This document shows positions 11,030 to 22,439 of a stretch of 64,000 nucleotides of DNA, one piece after another; the stretch's first letter is position 1; each line of letters begins with the position of its first letter. The position numbers were made by a program, and so were the translations under genes. This DNA is from Ceratotherium simum simum. Lineage: Eukaryota; Chordata; Mammalia; Perissodactyla; Rhinocerotidae. The notes under the pieces were generated by a model that did not search any database, had not been told where the DNA came from, and saw nothing but the letters and a program-made list of their open reading frames with translations. The DNA lies in assembly GCF_000283155.1 (NCBI RefSeq), contig NW_004454156.1, positions 39,254,680 to 39,318,679 of the forward strand, read 5' to 3'.

Positions 11030-11430
11030 TCCTCAATTTGTTGCAATTTCCTGAACTTTATTTTCAACTCAGGGCCTTTCACCTTGCTGTTTCTTTTGCC
11101 TGGAGCATCAGTGAGTGGTTCTCTCTCATCATTCGGGTCTCTGCTCAAAAGCCATTTCCTATTAGAGGACTTGCCAAACCACTGTATCTAAAAAACCCTA
11201 CACTTTACCCATGCCAGGGTCACTGTCTAGCCCAATGCCTTCTTTGCGTTTACTTCATAGCCTGTACTCCTCTCTGTAGCTGTTTCTTTGTTTATTTTCT
11301 GTCTCCTGCCTCAGCAGAATGTCAGCTCTTTTTTCTATCTTGTATGATATTGTCTTTCCCAGACTCCAAAATTTTATTTGGAATATACTAGGTGCAAAAT
11401 AAATGTTTGTTAAATGAATAGATGAATACC
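11030..11430 (+). mobile_element. L2 LINE 3' end
   Basis: Good L2 3' landmarks: 'gggcctttcaccttgctgtt', 'cttttgcctggagcatcag', 'gggtctctgctcaaaagcc' and the terminal 'gcaaaataaatgtttgtta'. The 156-codon open frame 10921-11391 runs through this repeat, and I reject it as a gene. A further decayed L2-like stretch may continue at 11461-11570. Confidence 0.78.
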
Positions 11431-11570
11431 TGTTAATAACTAATTTCTCTAGTAATTAGTCTGCCATCCTTTCCCCATCGGATTGCAAATTTCTTGATGG
11501 CAAGACTAAGACAACGTTCTCCTCTCTTGCCCCTTCTCCCTACAGAAAGCTATACAGTCTGGTTCCTCCT

Positions 11571-13585
11571 TTAGATCTTTCCATTTTTGATTCTTTGAAC
11601 AAATATTAACTCTTTCTGGAGGAAGAGTCTTGCTATTTAGACATGTTTGTCGTTTACGCTTTTGTTTGCTTGGCCGTTGGTCAGCCACATTTCTCTGTGG
11701 GTATAAGAAGACGATGTAAGGCATTATAACTCATTTGTTTCTCTTTCCTATCTGCCATTTCAGGAAAACATTCTATATGAAGAAAAGAGTCTTTACTCTT
11801 CAACTCGACATAGAAACCAGGAAAAAGTAGGAGAAAAAGCAAGACAGCATTTTTAAGCCTTTAGAGCTGCATGATATTCAATTGACTAACTGGTTTTTAT
11901 ACTTTAGTTACTGCCTAATTAGCGATACAAGAAAAACTTTCTTGGATTCAAAGCAAAAGATAAACCATAGCTTTTATTCCATAAGGGAAAATCTAATTAT
12001 AGCTTAACGAGTCTATGTGAGTAATATTGATGTAAAATGTAGAAGAGAACTATTAAATTCCCTCACTAAAGTATTAGTAATAGATGAATTTCTTCTAGGA
12101 CAGTAATTTTTTTCTCTATTTTCCTGGAGCATTAATTATTTATTCATTAGGTTCCTTTGGTAACTATGAAATTATTTCCTTTTAGTTCTATCTGTACATT
12201 TTATATATTCTCCATTCCTGTCTCATTTCTAGAAAGTTTTTCTAAAACAAAAATTTGCCATCTACTGCTTGAGTGCATTTGTGGGCTCAAGATTAAAACT
12301 TAGATGCTTCATACATACACCTGAGAACTCAATGTCTAAATTATGGCTTGCAAGAAAACTTGTTAGCATTTTAAGCAATTTTCCCAAGTGTAAATTCAGA
12401 GAAAATCAATTTACTTTCTCCTTTTTTAATCCCAGGATTAGGTTGTAATTTTGCAGTACCCAATATCTCTCTGAAGCCCATGGTATATTCTACTTCTTTT
12501 CTAACAATGCATTTCATACCTATCCTTTGGAGTTGATCTTGAAAGAAAATTAATGGGCTCCTCATTCAGTATTGCAGTGTTTCAGGTAGCAAATGCTTTA
12601 CAGCTACTTAACCAGTCCCAGAGCAGCCAGCCAGTGAGCGTGGCATTAATGATTTTGGAGAAAGTTAACTAAGAACATCTATCACTTTGTCACGTGTGGT
12701 AAAAGAATGCATCAATCAGAGCATAGGAGGGAACTGTCTTTGCTTCTGTCTATGGGTACTACTGAAATCTGTTACAAAAATCAATAGAACAGATATGGTA
12801 CGCTGCATTTATGTTGATTAAATAAAACAAATGGAAAAATAGAAGGTAGGAGACTGGTAATATACCTCCTAGAATAAAGCAGAGGTCAGTTTCCTGAGAT
12901 AAGAACCATCTTTATGAATTTGACACTCCTGACGGGTTTTCCAATATCGGTGTCTTGTAAACATGATCTGAATGACTGAACTATTAACTTTTTTCAAAGT
13001 GCTATTTAACCTGATACAAGGAAAAGCAAATTGATAATCCAGTCATGAGTGTTTTACTCCATTATTTAATTCCACATATATGGAATTCATTTGGGAGATT
13101 CTCAGTGCACTTGCATCCTAACACAAAAACCTAATGTCTGTCTTTGCAGCAGTATCCCTCCTACACTTTTATCTTTTCATTATTGGAATCTCTCCATCTC
13201 AGTACATCCTGCCATCTGGAATTTCATTAGCAAGAGCAGATGAGGAGAAAAGGACCTAACAAGAGATGAGGAAAAAAATAAGCATTTGCAGAGTGATTGA
13301 TATAAATGAAGGAAATGAGGGAACAGATAAGAGGGATAAAGAGGTCTAAGGTGTCAGTCCTTAGGTAGGCATAAGAATTATATGAGCAAGGAAAATAAAA
13401 TTTTGAAATATAGCTGGCAGTTATTAAGAACCAATGATAAAGAAAGCAATAAATTACCTTTCTTCAAAGAAGGATAAAGCAATGATTCAGTTATAAGAGA
13501 ATGAGAATTGAGGCTCACCTTCAAATAATTCCCAAACATATACAAATTCAAAAAAAAAAATGTGATAGGCATACTCTTGTGCACA
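11571..13585. other. Unassigned DNA
   Basis: AT-rich, with no clear repeat family and no coding signal. Short minus-strand frames at 11506 and 12371 have no recognisable motif or convincing splice context. Confidence 0.4.
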
Positions 13586-13589
13586 CTTA

Positions 13590-13960
13590 ATAAAGGGCAA
13601 ACTGACGCAACATTTCTGGGAAACAGTTTAATAGTATTTGTAAAAAAGCTTAAGGTTCTTAATATCCCTTGACTCAATAATTCCCATTCAAGAAATCTAT
13701 CTGAAGTAAATATTCTGAAATGAAAGAACCATACAAGAAACGTAACAACGTTATTCGTAATAATCAAAATATTGATTCAACTTAAATTTTCAACAATAAA
13801 GAAATGTTTTAATAAATACGGTACATCCATTCAAATATCTTTTGGAGAATAAACACATAGAAAGTTATTCATTATAAAATGCTAGTCCAATAAAATAAAA
13901 ACTTCACATAATCTCCTGTATATTATTATTATTACCATTTTTATATAAAAACATATACAC
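13590..13960 (+). mobile_element. Old L1 3' fragment
   Basis: Degenerate text matching the L1 ORF2 C-terminal and 3' region: 'gactcaataattcccattcaagaaatctat', then 'aaataaaggtacatccattcaaat'-like wording, in plus orientation. It is much more diverged than the copy at 249. The minus-strand 129-codon frame 13378-13767 overlaps it and is spurious. Confidence 0.6.
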
Positions 13961-13964
13961 ATGC

Positions 13965-13984
13965 TTGTTTATTTATTTATTTAT
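13965..13984. repeat. (TTTA)n short repeat
   Basis: Four to five TTTA units at the end of the old L1 fragment. Confidence 0.7.
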
Positions 13985-14510
13985 GTTCATGAGATAGAAG
14001 TATTTCAGTTTTCATTTGTTGAAGTAATCCTGAAAAATAATTGCATTATTGACTGAAATGGAAGTTATTGGAGAAAGCATATGCTGTTGCTGCACCCACA
14101 GTGATGCTGTAGAAAGAACTCTTGTATTTTAATAAACTGAATTCATATTGTTCCACTACATGCTAGAAATATTTAGTGCTTATTGAAGTTTTCGTGTGCC
14201 TAACACCCCTTTGGCTTAGGATGGCGATATCGGAATAGTTCTGGGTCCTGAACAAGGGACTGTGAAATGTGTTGCTTCCATATCAAGAAGTTAAGTGCTT
14301 ATGTGCCTCTACCATCCTTCTCTTCCTTTGCCATTGTGTCCTTCAAGGCTATGTGTTCTAGGTAGTATAATCATAAAATGGAGGAAGACAGTCCAATTTG
14401 GACTGTGACATGAGTGAGAAATGCATTTACTCTTTTAAGCCAGTGAAGTTTCAGGGATTGTCTATTCCTACAGTGTAACCTAACCTATCCTGCCTAATAC
14501 ACGTTGCTTA
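13985..14510. other. Unassigned DNA
   Basis: No recognised element. It contains scattered CpGs around 14220-14240 but no open frame of note. Confidence 0.35.
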
Positions 14511-14514
14511 ATAG

Positions 14515-14640
14515 CTCCTATGAACTTGAGATACTTATTTAATCTCTCTAAGTCTCTACTTCCTCACTTGTAAATCTAGGCTTAAGGTTACTAGAACACA
14601 TCTCATAGGGCTTCTCTAAGGATACAAAGTTTTAGTTATG
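14515..14640 (+). mobile_element. MIR SINE fragment
   Basis: Degenerate MIR core: 'gaacttgagatacttatttaatctctctaagtctc', 'cttcctcacttgtaaat', 'catagggcttctctaagga'. Confidence 0.6.
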
Positions 14641-14644
14641 CAAG

Positions 14645-14945
14645 ATGAATAAGTCCTAGAGATCTACTACACAGCATAGTGCCTACAGTTAATACTGTAT
14701 AGTATACATAAAAGTTGCTAAGAAGTTAGATCTTATGTTAGATGTTATCACAAAAATGATAATAACAATAAATAAAGAGGGCAGAAGGAAACTTTTGGTG
14801 GTGATAAATACAATTATGGCATGGATTGTGGGAATGGTTTCACCACCCTCTGTATACTTATCTCCAAAGTCATCAAGTTGTATACATTAAATATGTACAG
14901 CTTTTTTTATGTCAATCATACTTCAATAAAATTGTTTTTAAAAAA
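14645..14945 (+). mobile_element. L1 3'UTR end fragment
   Basis: Classic old-L1 3' end text: 'gtgataaatacaattatgg', 'ggtttcaccaccctctgtatac', 'aagttgtatacattaaatatgtacag', 'tcatacttcaataaaattg', then an A-rich tail. There is no ORF2 part, so it is a severely 5'-truncated or eroded copy. Confidence 0.75.
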
Positions 14946-16395
14946 GAATTTAGTGAAAAATATACTTAGAAAATGATTATACAATAGATTTGATTGAGTC
15001 TGAATTTCTTTCAGGCAACTAATCAAATCTCATATTTTATCTGCTTCTTATAGTATTTTATTCCCCCATATACATGACTCTTTATAATGGAGAGCAGTCT
15101 CTATATGTTCAATAATTTGTTAAAGAATTGGTCAGAATATAGAAAAAGTATAATATAGAGAAATTCTCTTTGGGAGCAGACTAAGATAAGGAAAAAAGGA
15201 AAAGAGAGATAAAGAGATAAGGATGGAATGAAAGCTGTGTGACCTCTAAAAGCAGAGTTTAGTGAGCCTCGTAACAACATAAAAAATAAAATCTCACATT
15301 GTTTCAAGGTTAGCTTAAAAATAATCAGGTTAGCTTAAAAGTAATCATCAGATAGTTTAAATGAGTTGGAGATATCATATTTGTCAGTTATTAAATGAAT
15401 CAACTCACAGCATATTATATATAAAACATAACATAGAATGCTTGTTTTTGTTTTCCAAGGAAAAAAGAGAAATTGTGTGTGGTGGTGGGAATTAGCAAAA
15501 GTAATTTAAAGAAAGCAAGGAAGAGATGTAGAACTATATGGTTTAGAGAGAGAAGAAAAATAACAGCCACCACCTTAGCCACAGAACTTATTACCACAGT
15601 CTTGCAAGCTGGCCCAAACTGTTATAATAGTATGTTTTCTCTGAGATTATAAACTCCATTAACAGAAACTATGATATAACTTTGAAACTGTCTGTATTAA
15701 CTTCAGTAAATTATTTCCTTCCCCAAAACCACACTACATAAAGCAGCAAACCTCTGGTTGGTTAAGTAAGCTCTAAAATTTTGGAAATGTAATAAATGCA
15801 TCTGTAAGATTTCCAAGATTCCAACAATAATCCCAAAGGGAAAATATACTGATCCAATCACTTTGGTCGTGCATCACAAGGCACTGAATAGAGAAGTCAA
15901 TAAAAGCATCCGAGCAGAGAGAGGCAAGCTGTAGTCAATATCAGATTTTGAAGGGAGCTGTCAGATAAAAAATCATTTAGATTTACCAAAATTTAATTCC
16001 TAATACTTGGTGTTTAGACTGCATGGATTTCAGAGCATACATTCAATCTTATTTTAGTCCCTTTTTCCTCTATCCTCTCCTTAATCTTCTCCATTCACTA
16101 TAATAAGCTATTAATATATATCCATTTCAAGAAAAAGTTTGCCAGTCTGTTTTCATTGCCCGCTTCATAACATATCAAAAATATATTTGTAGAAAAAAAA
16201 TTTATCATCAAATTCGTACATTAACATCTAATCAGACTTAAACAAAACCATTTATTTTATAGGAAAAAAATAAGAATAACCAGAAATTATTTATTGTTTT
16301 TGCTGTTGACTTTATATTCCTAGCTACAATTCTTAGCTGAAAATTCTAATGCTTCCCAATATCTATACAAAAAAGATAGACTAGTTAAGCCTTAC
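14946..16395. other. Unassigned DNA with a small tandem duplication
   Basis: AT-rich. At 15308-15347 a 20-base unit beginning 'ggttagcttaaaa' is repeated twice with one mismatch. No repeat family recognised. Confidence 0.45.
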
Positions 16396-16596
16396 CACGT
16401 ATAGAGAGTGATGCTATCCGAACCTGAGAGCCCTGCTCTTCGATCATGATGGGATAGTGATAGGTCACGGCCTTTGAAATCAGATGGAGCTTTCCATTGA
16501 GGCTTTGCTGAGTTCCCATAAGCAATTCCCTTACCACTTGCGAAATAGGCACAATGTGGCCTCTGATTACTGGGTAGTACAGCTCTCGAGACATAG
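16396..16596 (-). CDS. Candidate internal coding exon, unknown protein
   Basis: On the minus strand the sequence reads '...attcatattag' then CT ATG TCT CGA GAG..., and ends ...ATA CGT G followed by GTAAGG. It thus has an AG acceptor, a near-ideal donor, and 201 bases between them (a multiple of three, phase 1 at both ends). The frame gives about 66 residues (MSRELYYPVIRGHIVP near the start, VRIASLSIRG at the end), with an alternating hydrophobic, beta-strand-like pattern and no cysteine. G+C is higher than in the flanks, and six CpGs survive in a CpG-poor region. Points against: the polypyrimidine tract is weak, a second minus frame is also open across the segment, no partner exon was identified, and I do not recognise the protein. 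It could instead be a fragment of an old element. Confidence 0.35.
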
Positions 16597-16795
16597 CTAA
16601 TATGAATAACTTAGAGTAATTGTTATTATCAAGAGATGTGCAACCTTTTCTCTCAATCATTTCCCTCTCCATATAGAATGTCACTTCTATAGAGGTTAGC
16701 TTTTCCTGCCCCCTACATTTCAATGTTAGCTCAAATCTTCAATGTGTTAGTCACAGACTGAATTCAAGTAAACACACGGGTCTTTTTATTGCTTT
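16597..16795. other. Unassigned DNA upstream of the candidate exon
   Basis: The minus-strand open frame continues to 16723, but codons beyond 16596 lie past the putative acceptor and look non-coding. Confidence 0.35.
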
Positions 16796-16799
16796 ATAG

Positions 16800-17100
16800 T
16801 CCCACATTCATTCAAAAATAATTTTTTGAAAGCATAATATTGTAGATGTGCAAACATGCAAGAATATTTACAGTATCTTCCCTGAGAGAGTTTATAATCT
16901 AATGAGGTGGCAAGCCAAAAACACACAGAAAGCTGAGAAAGTAAGATAAAATTAATCCATTTTGAAGGAACAGCTAAAGAGGAATCAGAATGAGCTGGAG
17001 TCAGCTGCTAAGAGAGGCGTCCTGGGGAAGGTGAATCTTGAGTTTAGAAAAGCAATGAGTTGAAGAGAAAATGCATGTGTCTCTCTTGCCAGAGCAACTC
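16800..17100 (-). mobile_element. L2 LINE remnant, antisense
   Basis: Reads in plus as the reverse of an L2 3' end: 'attcattcaaaaata', 'gagagagtttataatctaatga', then 'gaggcgtcctggggaaggtgaatcttgag'. Heavily decayed. Confidence 0.5.
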
Positions 17101-18175
17101 TTTGCATACCAATATTGCATTTCCTGTTTCTATAAATCGTGGAGTAGAGATAGTGAATTTTACGTATCTCTGTGACTTCTCCTGGGTACAAAGAAAAATT
17201 ATTGTACTGCGCTATTTGAGCTGACCCAATATCTCCATTTCCTCCCCACTAAATATCAAAGCAGAAATTAAATGTGGAGGTTATAAAACAAACATTTTCC
17301 AGAATATGAGATATAAGAAATGTCAGAAATGTTTAATAGGAATAATTGGAAAGGAAATTTGACTGTAGTGAGATGCTTAGGAAAAAACCTAAGAAATAAA
17401 TGGGAAAGGGATAATAATCAGAAAAATAGACAAAATGTGGTCATAAAAATTGAGCCATAAAAAATAAGATGACATATTACAGATGTCAAAGGAAAAAGGC
17501 AAAAACAATATAGCTTGACTATTTTAAACAATCTTTGACGTCTCTGGAGAATTTAACCAGTAAGAAAACATTTCTTGAAATTAGCATTTGTGAATCTACG
17601 TTCCAAAAACCTGTAGGAAAAAAAGTTACCGTGTTCTTGTAGGTTTGAGAATGCATGCCTTCTTAATTGTAGCATTTCTCAGAATCTTTAGTCAGTTGAT
17701 ATATGTTGTTGTAAGTCTCCAAAAGGTGGGGGTAGTATAAAGAGTTTCCAAAGTTATTTGATCACAGAATTCTCCCCTACTCCAATGAAAATATTTAGAA
17801 ACATCTTGAGGAAAAGAGCATTCTTTGGAGCATGGTTTGGGAAACATACCACTTACATGAGCAGTCAAAGCCTATCGATAAATTTACAACAACTGTCTAA
17901 ACTAATGGAAAAGAGTTCATTATTTGGTAATTGTCAATCACATAACTGAATTTTTCTGTGTTCAGATAATGTGCTTTAAATGTGCTTTCTTTGTAAAAAA
18001 AGAATGTAGCTGAACTTCTCCTTAGCCCCTGTCCACTTTTCCAGGTTCCAGCTAACCTGGCGTATTGGGTAACAATGCAATGGGCAGCATTAAAAGTATT
18101 TGACCATCCCCTGATGATGCTATTGTAGTAATGATGTTAAACTGACATATTGGCAGGGCAAGAGGATAAACAGCA
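17101..18175. other. Unassigned DNA
   Basis: AT-rich, with no recognised repeat. The short plus frame at 17758-17949 has no motif. Confidence 0.4.
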
Positions 18176-18184
18176 CAGGCAGAA

Positions 18185-18345
18185 TGATAGAATGTGAGAG
18201 GTAGAAATCACCTTAGAGATCTTCTAGCCAAACTTTCATTTTATAAATGAATAAATAAGGTACAAGTGGTAAAATGACTTTTCCAGGGTCTCACAGTCAA
18301 TTGGTGGAAATCGTTTCTCCCAGTACAGTCTAGTCTATGCCTTGA
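18185..18345. mobile_element. Old interspersed repeat, family not certain
   Basis: The text 'gtagaaatcaccttagagatcttctagccaa' through 'gggtctcacagtcaattgg' has the look of an ancient mammalian repeat. A shorter related stretch occurs at 45210-45275 ('agatggaagggacctcaggaatcatctcacac'), supporting dispersed-repeat status. I could not assign a family. Confidence 0.45.
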
Positions 18346-19380
18346 GCAAGAGAAGATTCAAACAACTCTTTAGGAAAAGAAGAAAAGAAGGAAAATATAC
18401 TATATATTTACTATATCTGTTTGACTTATTTTTACCTGGCCTTTAATAAGCCTAAAGAGGAAAAATGAATGGATTGCGATTAATTCTATTTTTTCTCACC
18501 TGTTCCCCCTAAAACCATCCCAACATCTAGCAAATTCCTTTATAACCAGTGGGTTCTTTCTCTTAACTAAATAGCTGTGAACACTTGAATTCACAGACTA
18601 CAAAATGAATAAAGTGGTTATTTTCTTTATTAAATGATTCTTCCCATAACAGAAGACTCACATCCTGAATCCCTTTTCTCATCACCTCACCTGCTGGGCT
18701 GCAAAAAGCAGAAACCATATGCTAAGACCTAATCCTTAGGGCCACAGCCCTGCCAGAGTAACATTTCCTCTAGCTGCTGCATTAAAATCTCTAGGCTGGA
18801 CTTCCCACAAACTCCCACCAATGGGTGTGTAAAAGTCACTCACATTTGAGCCTGAAAGACAGAATCTAAGTGATGAGAAATTTTTTACTGATCCTATGCA
18901 ATTTCTGGATTGTAGGGAGCTCTCTTAAAAAATAAGTTAGAAGAGTACTAAATTTTCAGCATATACAATGAGTACATGAGCTTGACAGATAAGTTTTGCG
19001 GGTTTTTTTTTTTTTAGCTGCTGAATTTTGTGTTATGAAACTGCCTTCAACGTTTGAAAGCTGAAGATTGGATATATGTCATGTTAACATTGTTCAATAC
19101 TTACAACTTTTTCAGTTAAAACTGAAAATGCCTTTTTCCACTTGGATACATTTTTTTAAATGAATTTTCTGTTCAAATGTTCTAGAAATATTCATCCACA
19201 TATTGAAATATCTGCCATAACTTTACATCCAGAAGACGAAAAGCCAGAGTAAATGACAAGACAATGAAAATGGAAATGTGCTTGTTAATTTGAATTTAGC
19301 ATGTTTTGAGTATAATGGGATTACATCAACTCTTTCAAATGCCATAGTTATTAAGAAGATTGGCTGCAACAAAACTGGAA
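18346..19380. other. Unassigned DNA
   Basis: No recognised repeat. A run of T at 19003-19014 is the only simple sequence. No coding signal. Confidence 0.4.
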
Positions 19381-19384
19381 ACTC

Positions 19385-19750
19385 CTTGCAATTCAACAAA
19401 CATTTGTTGAACAACTTTTCTGTGTATTTTCTGTACGTATTATTCTACTGGATACTGTGGTGTAATACAAGCATGGGATGTGTTTCCTGCCCTTAAGACC
19501 AATTATTATATAGCACATATACGTGTGATTATGTAGTATGAAGTGAAGTAAATGTGATACACACGTGAATGACTAAGAAAAATAAAAAACATGAAAGAAT
19601 CACGTGGATAATACAAATTGTTAAGAGGTAGAGATTCTTGAAAGAGGTTGAGTTAGAGATGTGCCTAGAAAGGTGGATAGAATTTCAAATGATGGAGCAA
19701 ATGAAGTAGCAGGAAATAGAGTAAGGAATATTCCAGTAAGAAAGGAGAAG
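19385..19750 (-). mobile_element. L2 LINE 3' end, antisense
   Basis: Begins 'caattcaacaaacatttgtt' (the reverse of the L2 terminus 'aacaaatgtttgttgaat'), then 'ctactggatactgtggtg', 'cctgcccttaagacc', and continues degenerate to the start of the next L1. The overlapping short frames at 19223-19496 are not genes. Confidence 0.6.
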
Positions 19751-19756
19751 AATAAA

Positions 19757-22070
19757 AATTATATTTACATGCAAAAATCAATTAATATAATGCATTATAG
19801 TAAAAAAGGACAATAATCACGTTATCATTTCAATAGATGCAGAAAAAGCATTTGAAAAAATCTAAAACCCTTTCATAATAAAAACACGCAACAAAATAGG
19901 AAAAAAGGGAACTTCCTCAATCTAATAAAAGGCATCTACAAAAACCTACAGGCAACATCATACTTAATGGTGAAATATAGAATAATTTTCCCCTAAGATC
20001 AGAAATAAGAAAATGAGGTCCACACTTGCCTTTTCCATTCAATATTGTACTTGATCTTCTAGCAAGGACAATTAGGTAAAAAATAAAATAGGATGCATCC
20101 AGATTGGAAAGGAAGAACTAAAACTATCTCTATTTGTGTATGACATGATCTTGTATACAGAAAAACCCAAGAAATCTTCTAAAAAACATTAGAACTAGTA
20201 AGTTCAGCATGGTTGCAAGATACAGGATCAATATTAAAAAATCACTTATATTTCTATACACAGGCAATAAAAACAATACTACTTACAATAGCATCAAAAA
20301 GAGTGAGATACCTAGGAATAGATTTTTAAAAAGAAGTGCAAGAGTTATGTATTGAAAAGTATAAGGCATCATTGAAAGAAATTTAAAGATATAAATAAAT
20401 AGAAAGACACCTTATGATCATGAGAATTGTAGTCATGATATTAAATTGACTTGTTAAGTTGTTAATACTCTCCAAATCTATCTACAGATTCAACACAATT
20501 CCTATCAAAACCCTAGCTGGGATTTCTTTTTGTTTTTGCATTAATTGACATTCTAATTTTAAAGTTCATAAGGAAATGCAAAGGGCTCAGAATAGCCAAA
20601 ACGAAACAACTTCAACCAAGAACAGACTGAGTGTACTCACATTTCCTGATTTCAAAACTTATTACAAGGCACAGTAATCAATGCTGTATTACTGACATAA
20701 AGATAGACATAGATCCGTGGAATAAAATTGAGTCCAGAAATAAACTCTAAAATTTATGATTAATTGATTTTCAACAAAGGGGCCAGGATAGTTCAATGCG
20801 AGAAAGAAAAGTCTTTTCAACAAATGGTTCTGGGACAACTGAGTATCCACATGTTAAAAAAAAAAAAAATGAAGTTGGACTTCTGCCTTGAACTATGCAC
20901 AAAAATTAACTCAAACTGTGTCAGAGTTAAACGTAAAAGCTAAAACTAAAATTCTTACCAAAATACCACAGGAGTAAATCTTTGTGACTTTGGGTTATGC
21001 AATGATTTCTTAGCACGAGCAATTAAAGAGAAGATTGATATGACATACTTCATCAAAATTAAAAACACTTGTGTTTCAAAGGACACTGTCAAGAAAGTGA
21101 AAAAACAACCCAAGGACAGACAGGGAGGAAATATTTGTGGATCATATATCTGAGAAGGGACTTGAATCTAGAATTTGCAAAGAACTCCTAAAACTCAGCA
21201 ATAAAAGGATAAATAACCAAGTTTCAAAATAACCAAAGGATTTGAATAGACATTTCTCCAAAGAAGATATATGAATGGCTAATAAGAACCTTAAAAGATG
21301 CTCAACATTATTAGTCAATAGGGAAATGTACTTGAAGACTACAATGTGGTATCACTTCACATTTTCAAGAACGTCTATAATAAAAAAGACAAGCCATAAC
21401 GAGTACTAGTAAACATGTAATGAAATTGGAACCCTCATACATTGCTGGTGGATATGTAAAATGTTGCAGCCACTTTGTAAAGTAGTTTGGCTGTTCCTCA
21501 AAATGTTAAATATAGAATTACTATATAACCTAGCAGTGCCACTCCTAGGTAGATAGCCCAGACAAACGAAAACATATGTCCACAAAAAAACTTGTACATG
21601 AATGTTTATAATGGCCAAAAAGTGGCAACAATCCACATGCTGATCAACTGGTGAGTGGATAAACAGAATATAATAAATCTACACAATGGAATATAATTTG
21701 GCCATAAAATAATCAACTGCTGATACATTGCACAACATGAATAAACTTCAAAGTCATTACGCCAGGTAAAAGAAACTAGTCACAAAGATCACATATTGTA
21801 TGATACTACCTATATGAATTGTCCAGAATACACAAATCCATAGAGACAAAAAGTAAATTAGTGTTAGTTCTATGACTGGAGATTACAGGAGTGGAGGAAG
21901 GGATGGAAAGTCATTACTAAAGGGTACAAGGTTTCTTTTTGGGTGCCATACAACGTTCTATAATTAGAATATATGATGGCTGCACAATTTGTAAATACAC
22001 GAAAACTATTTAATTGTACACTTTAAACAAATCAACTTCATGGTATGTAAATTATATCTCAATAAAAGAT
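19757..22070 (+). mobile_element. L1 LINE, 3' half, decayed
   Basis: About 2.3 kb of L1 starting inside the ORF2 reverse transcriptase domain ('caatagatgcagaaaaagcatttg' near 19832) and running to the 3'UTR and terminal 'tatctcaataaaag'. Multiple frameshifts and stops break ORF2. The catalytic F-A-D-D motif region (20133-20144) reads F-V-Y-D, so the first aspartate is lost. The A-tail is short and degenerate, and no clear target-site duplication remains. This copy is older than the one at 249. Confidence 0.9.
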
Positions 22071-22084
22071 TAAAGAACAGTGGG

Positions 22085-22260
22085 GGTTAAATTTAAATCT
22101 CATTTATCAGCTACTAGTATGTGACTTTGAGTCACAACCTCTCTGATCCACAATTTCTTCATGTGATAAATTGGGGTAGAAATACCTACATTACAGAACT
22201 ACTGAGAACATTCAAATAAATGCATAAATTTTGTAAAAACTTAAAACAAATGTAAAGGTG
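22085..22260 (+). mobile_element. MIR SINE
   Basis: MIR order: 'gtgactttgagtcacaacctctctgatccacaatttcttcatgtgataaattggggtagaaatacctac', then 'gaacattcaaataaatgcat'. It abuts the L1 3' end. Confidence 0.7.
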
Positions 22261-22439
22261 GGAAAGCAGGTCACTTTCCTCTATATAGTCCACTATGGCT
22301 GGAAGATAGATGAATTAAAGACACAGTTCCACAACAATATATTGGTTCTCTAAAAAATTTGACATTTTTTCAAATAATGGCCACAGTATAACGTCTCATA
22401 TAATTAATGCTTCAAAGGAAAAGGATAAAGTCATATGGA

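Noticed and set aside
10921..11391. A 156-codon plus-strand frame, among the longest in the window
   Set aside because: It runs through a recognisable L2 3' end with no protein domain.
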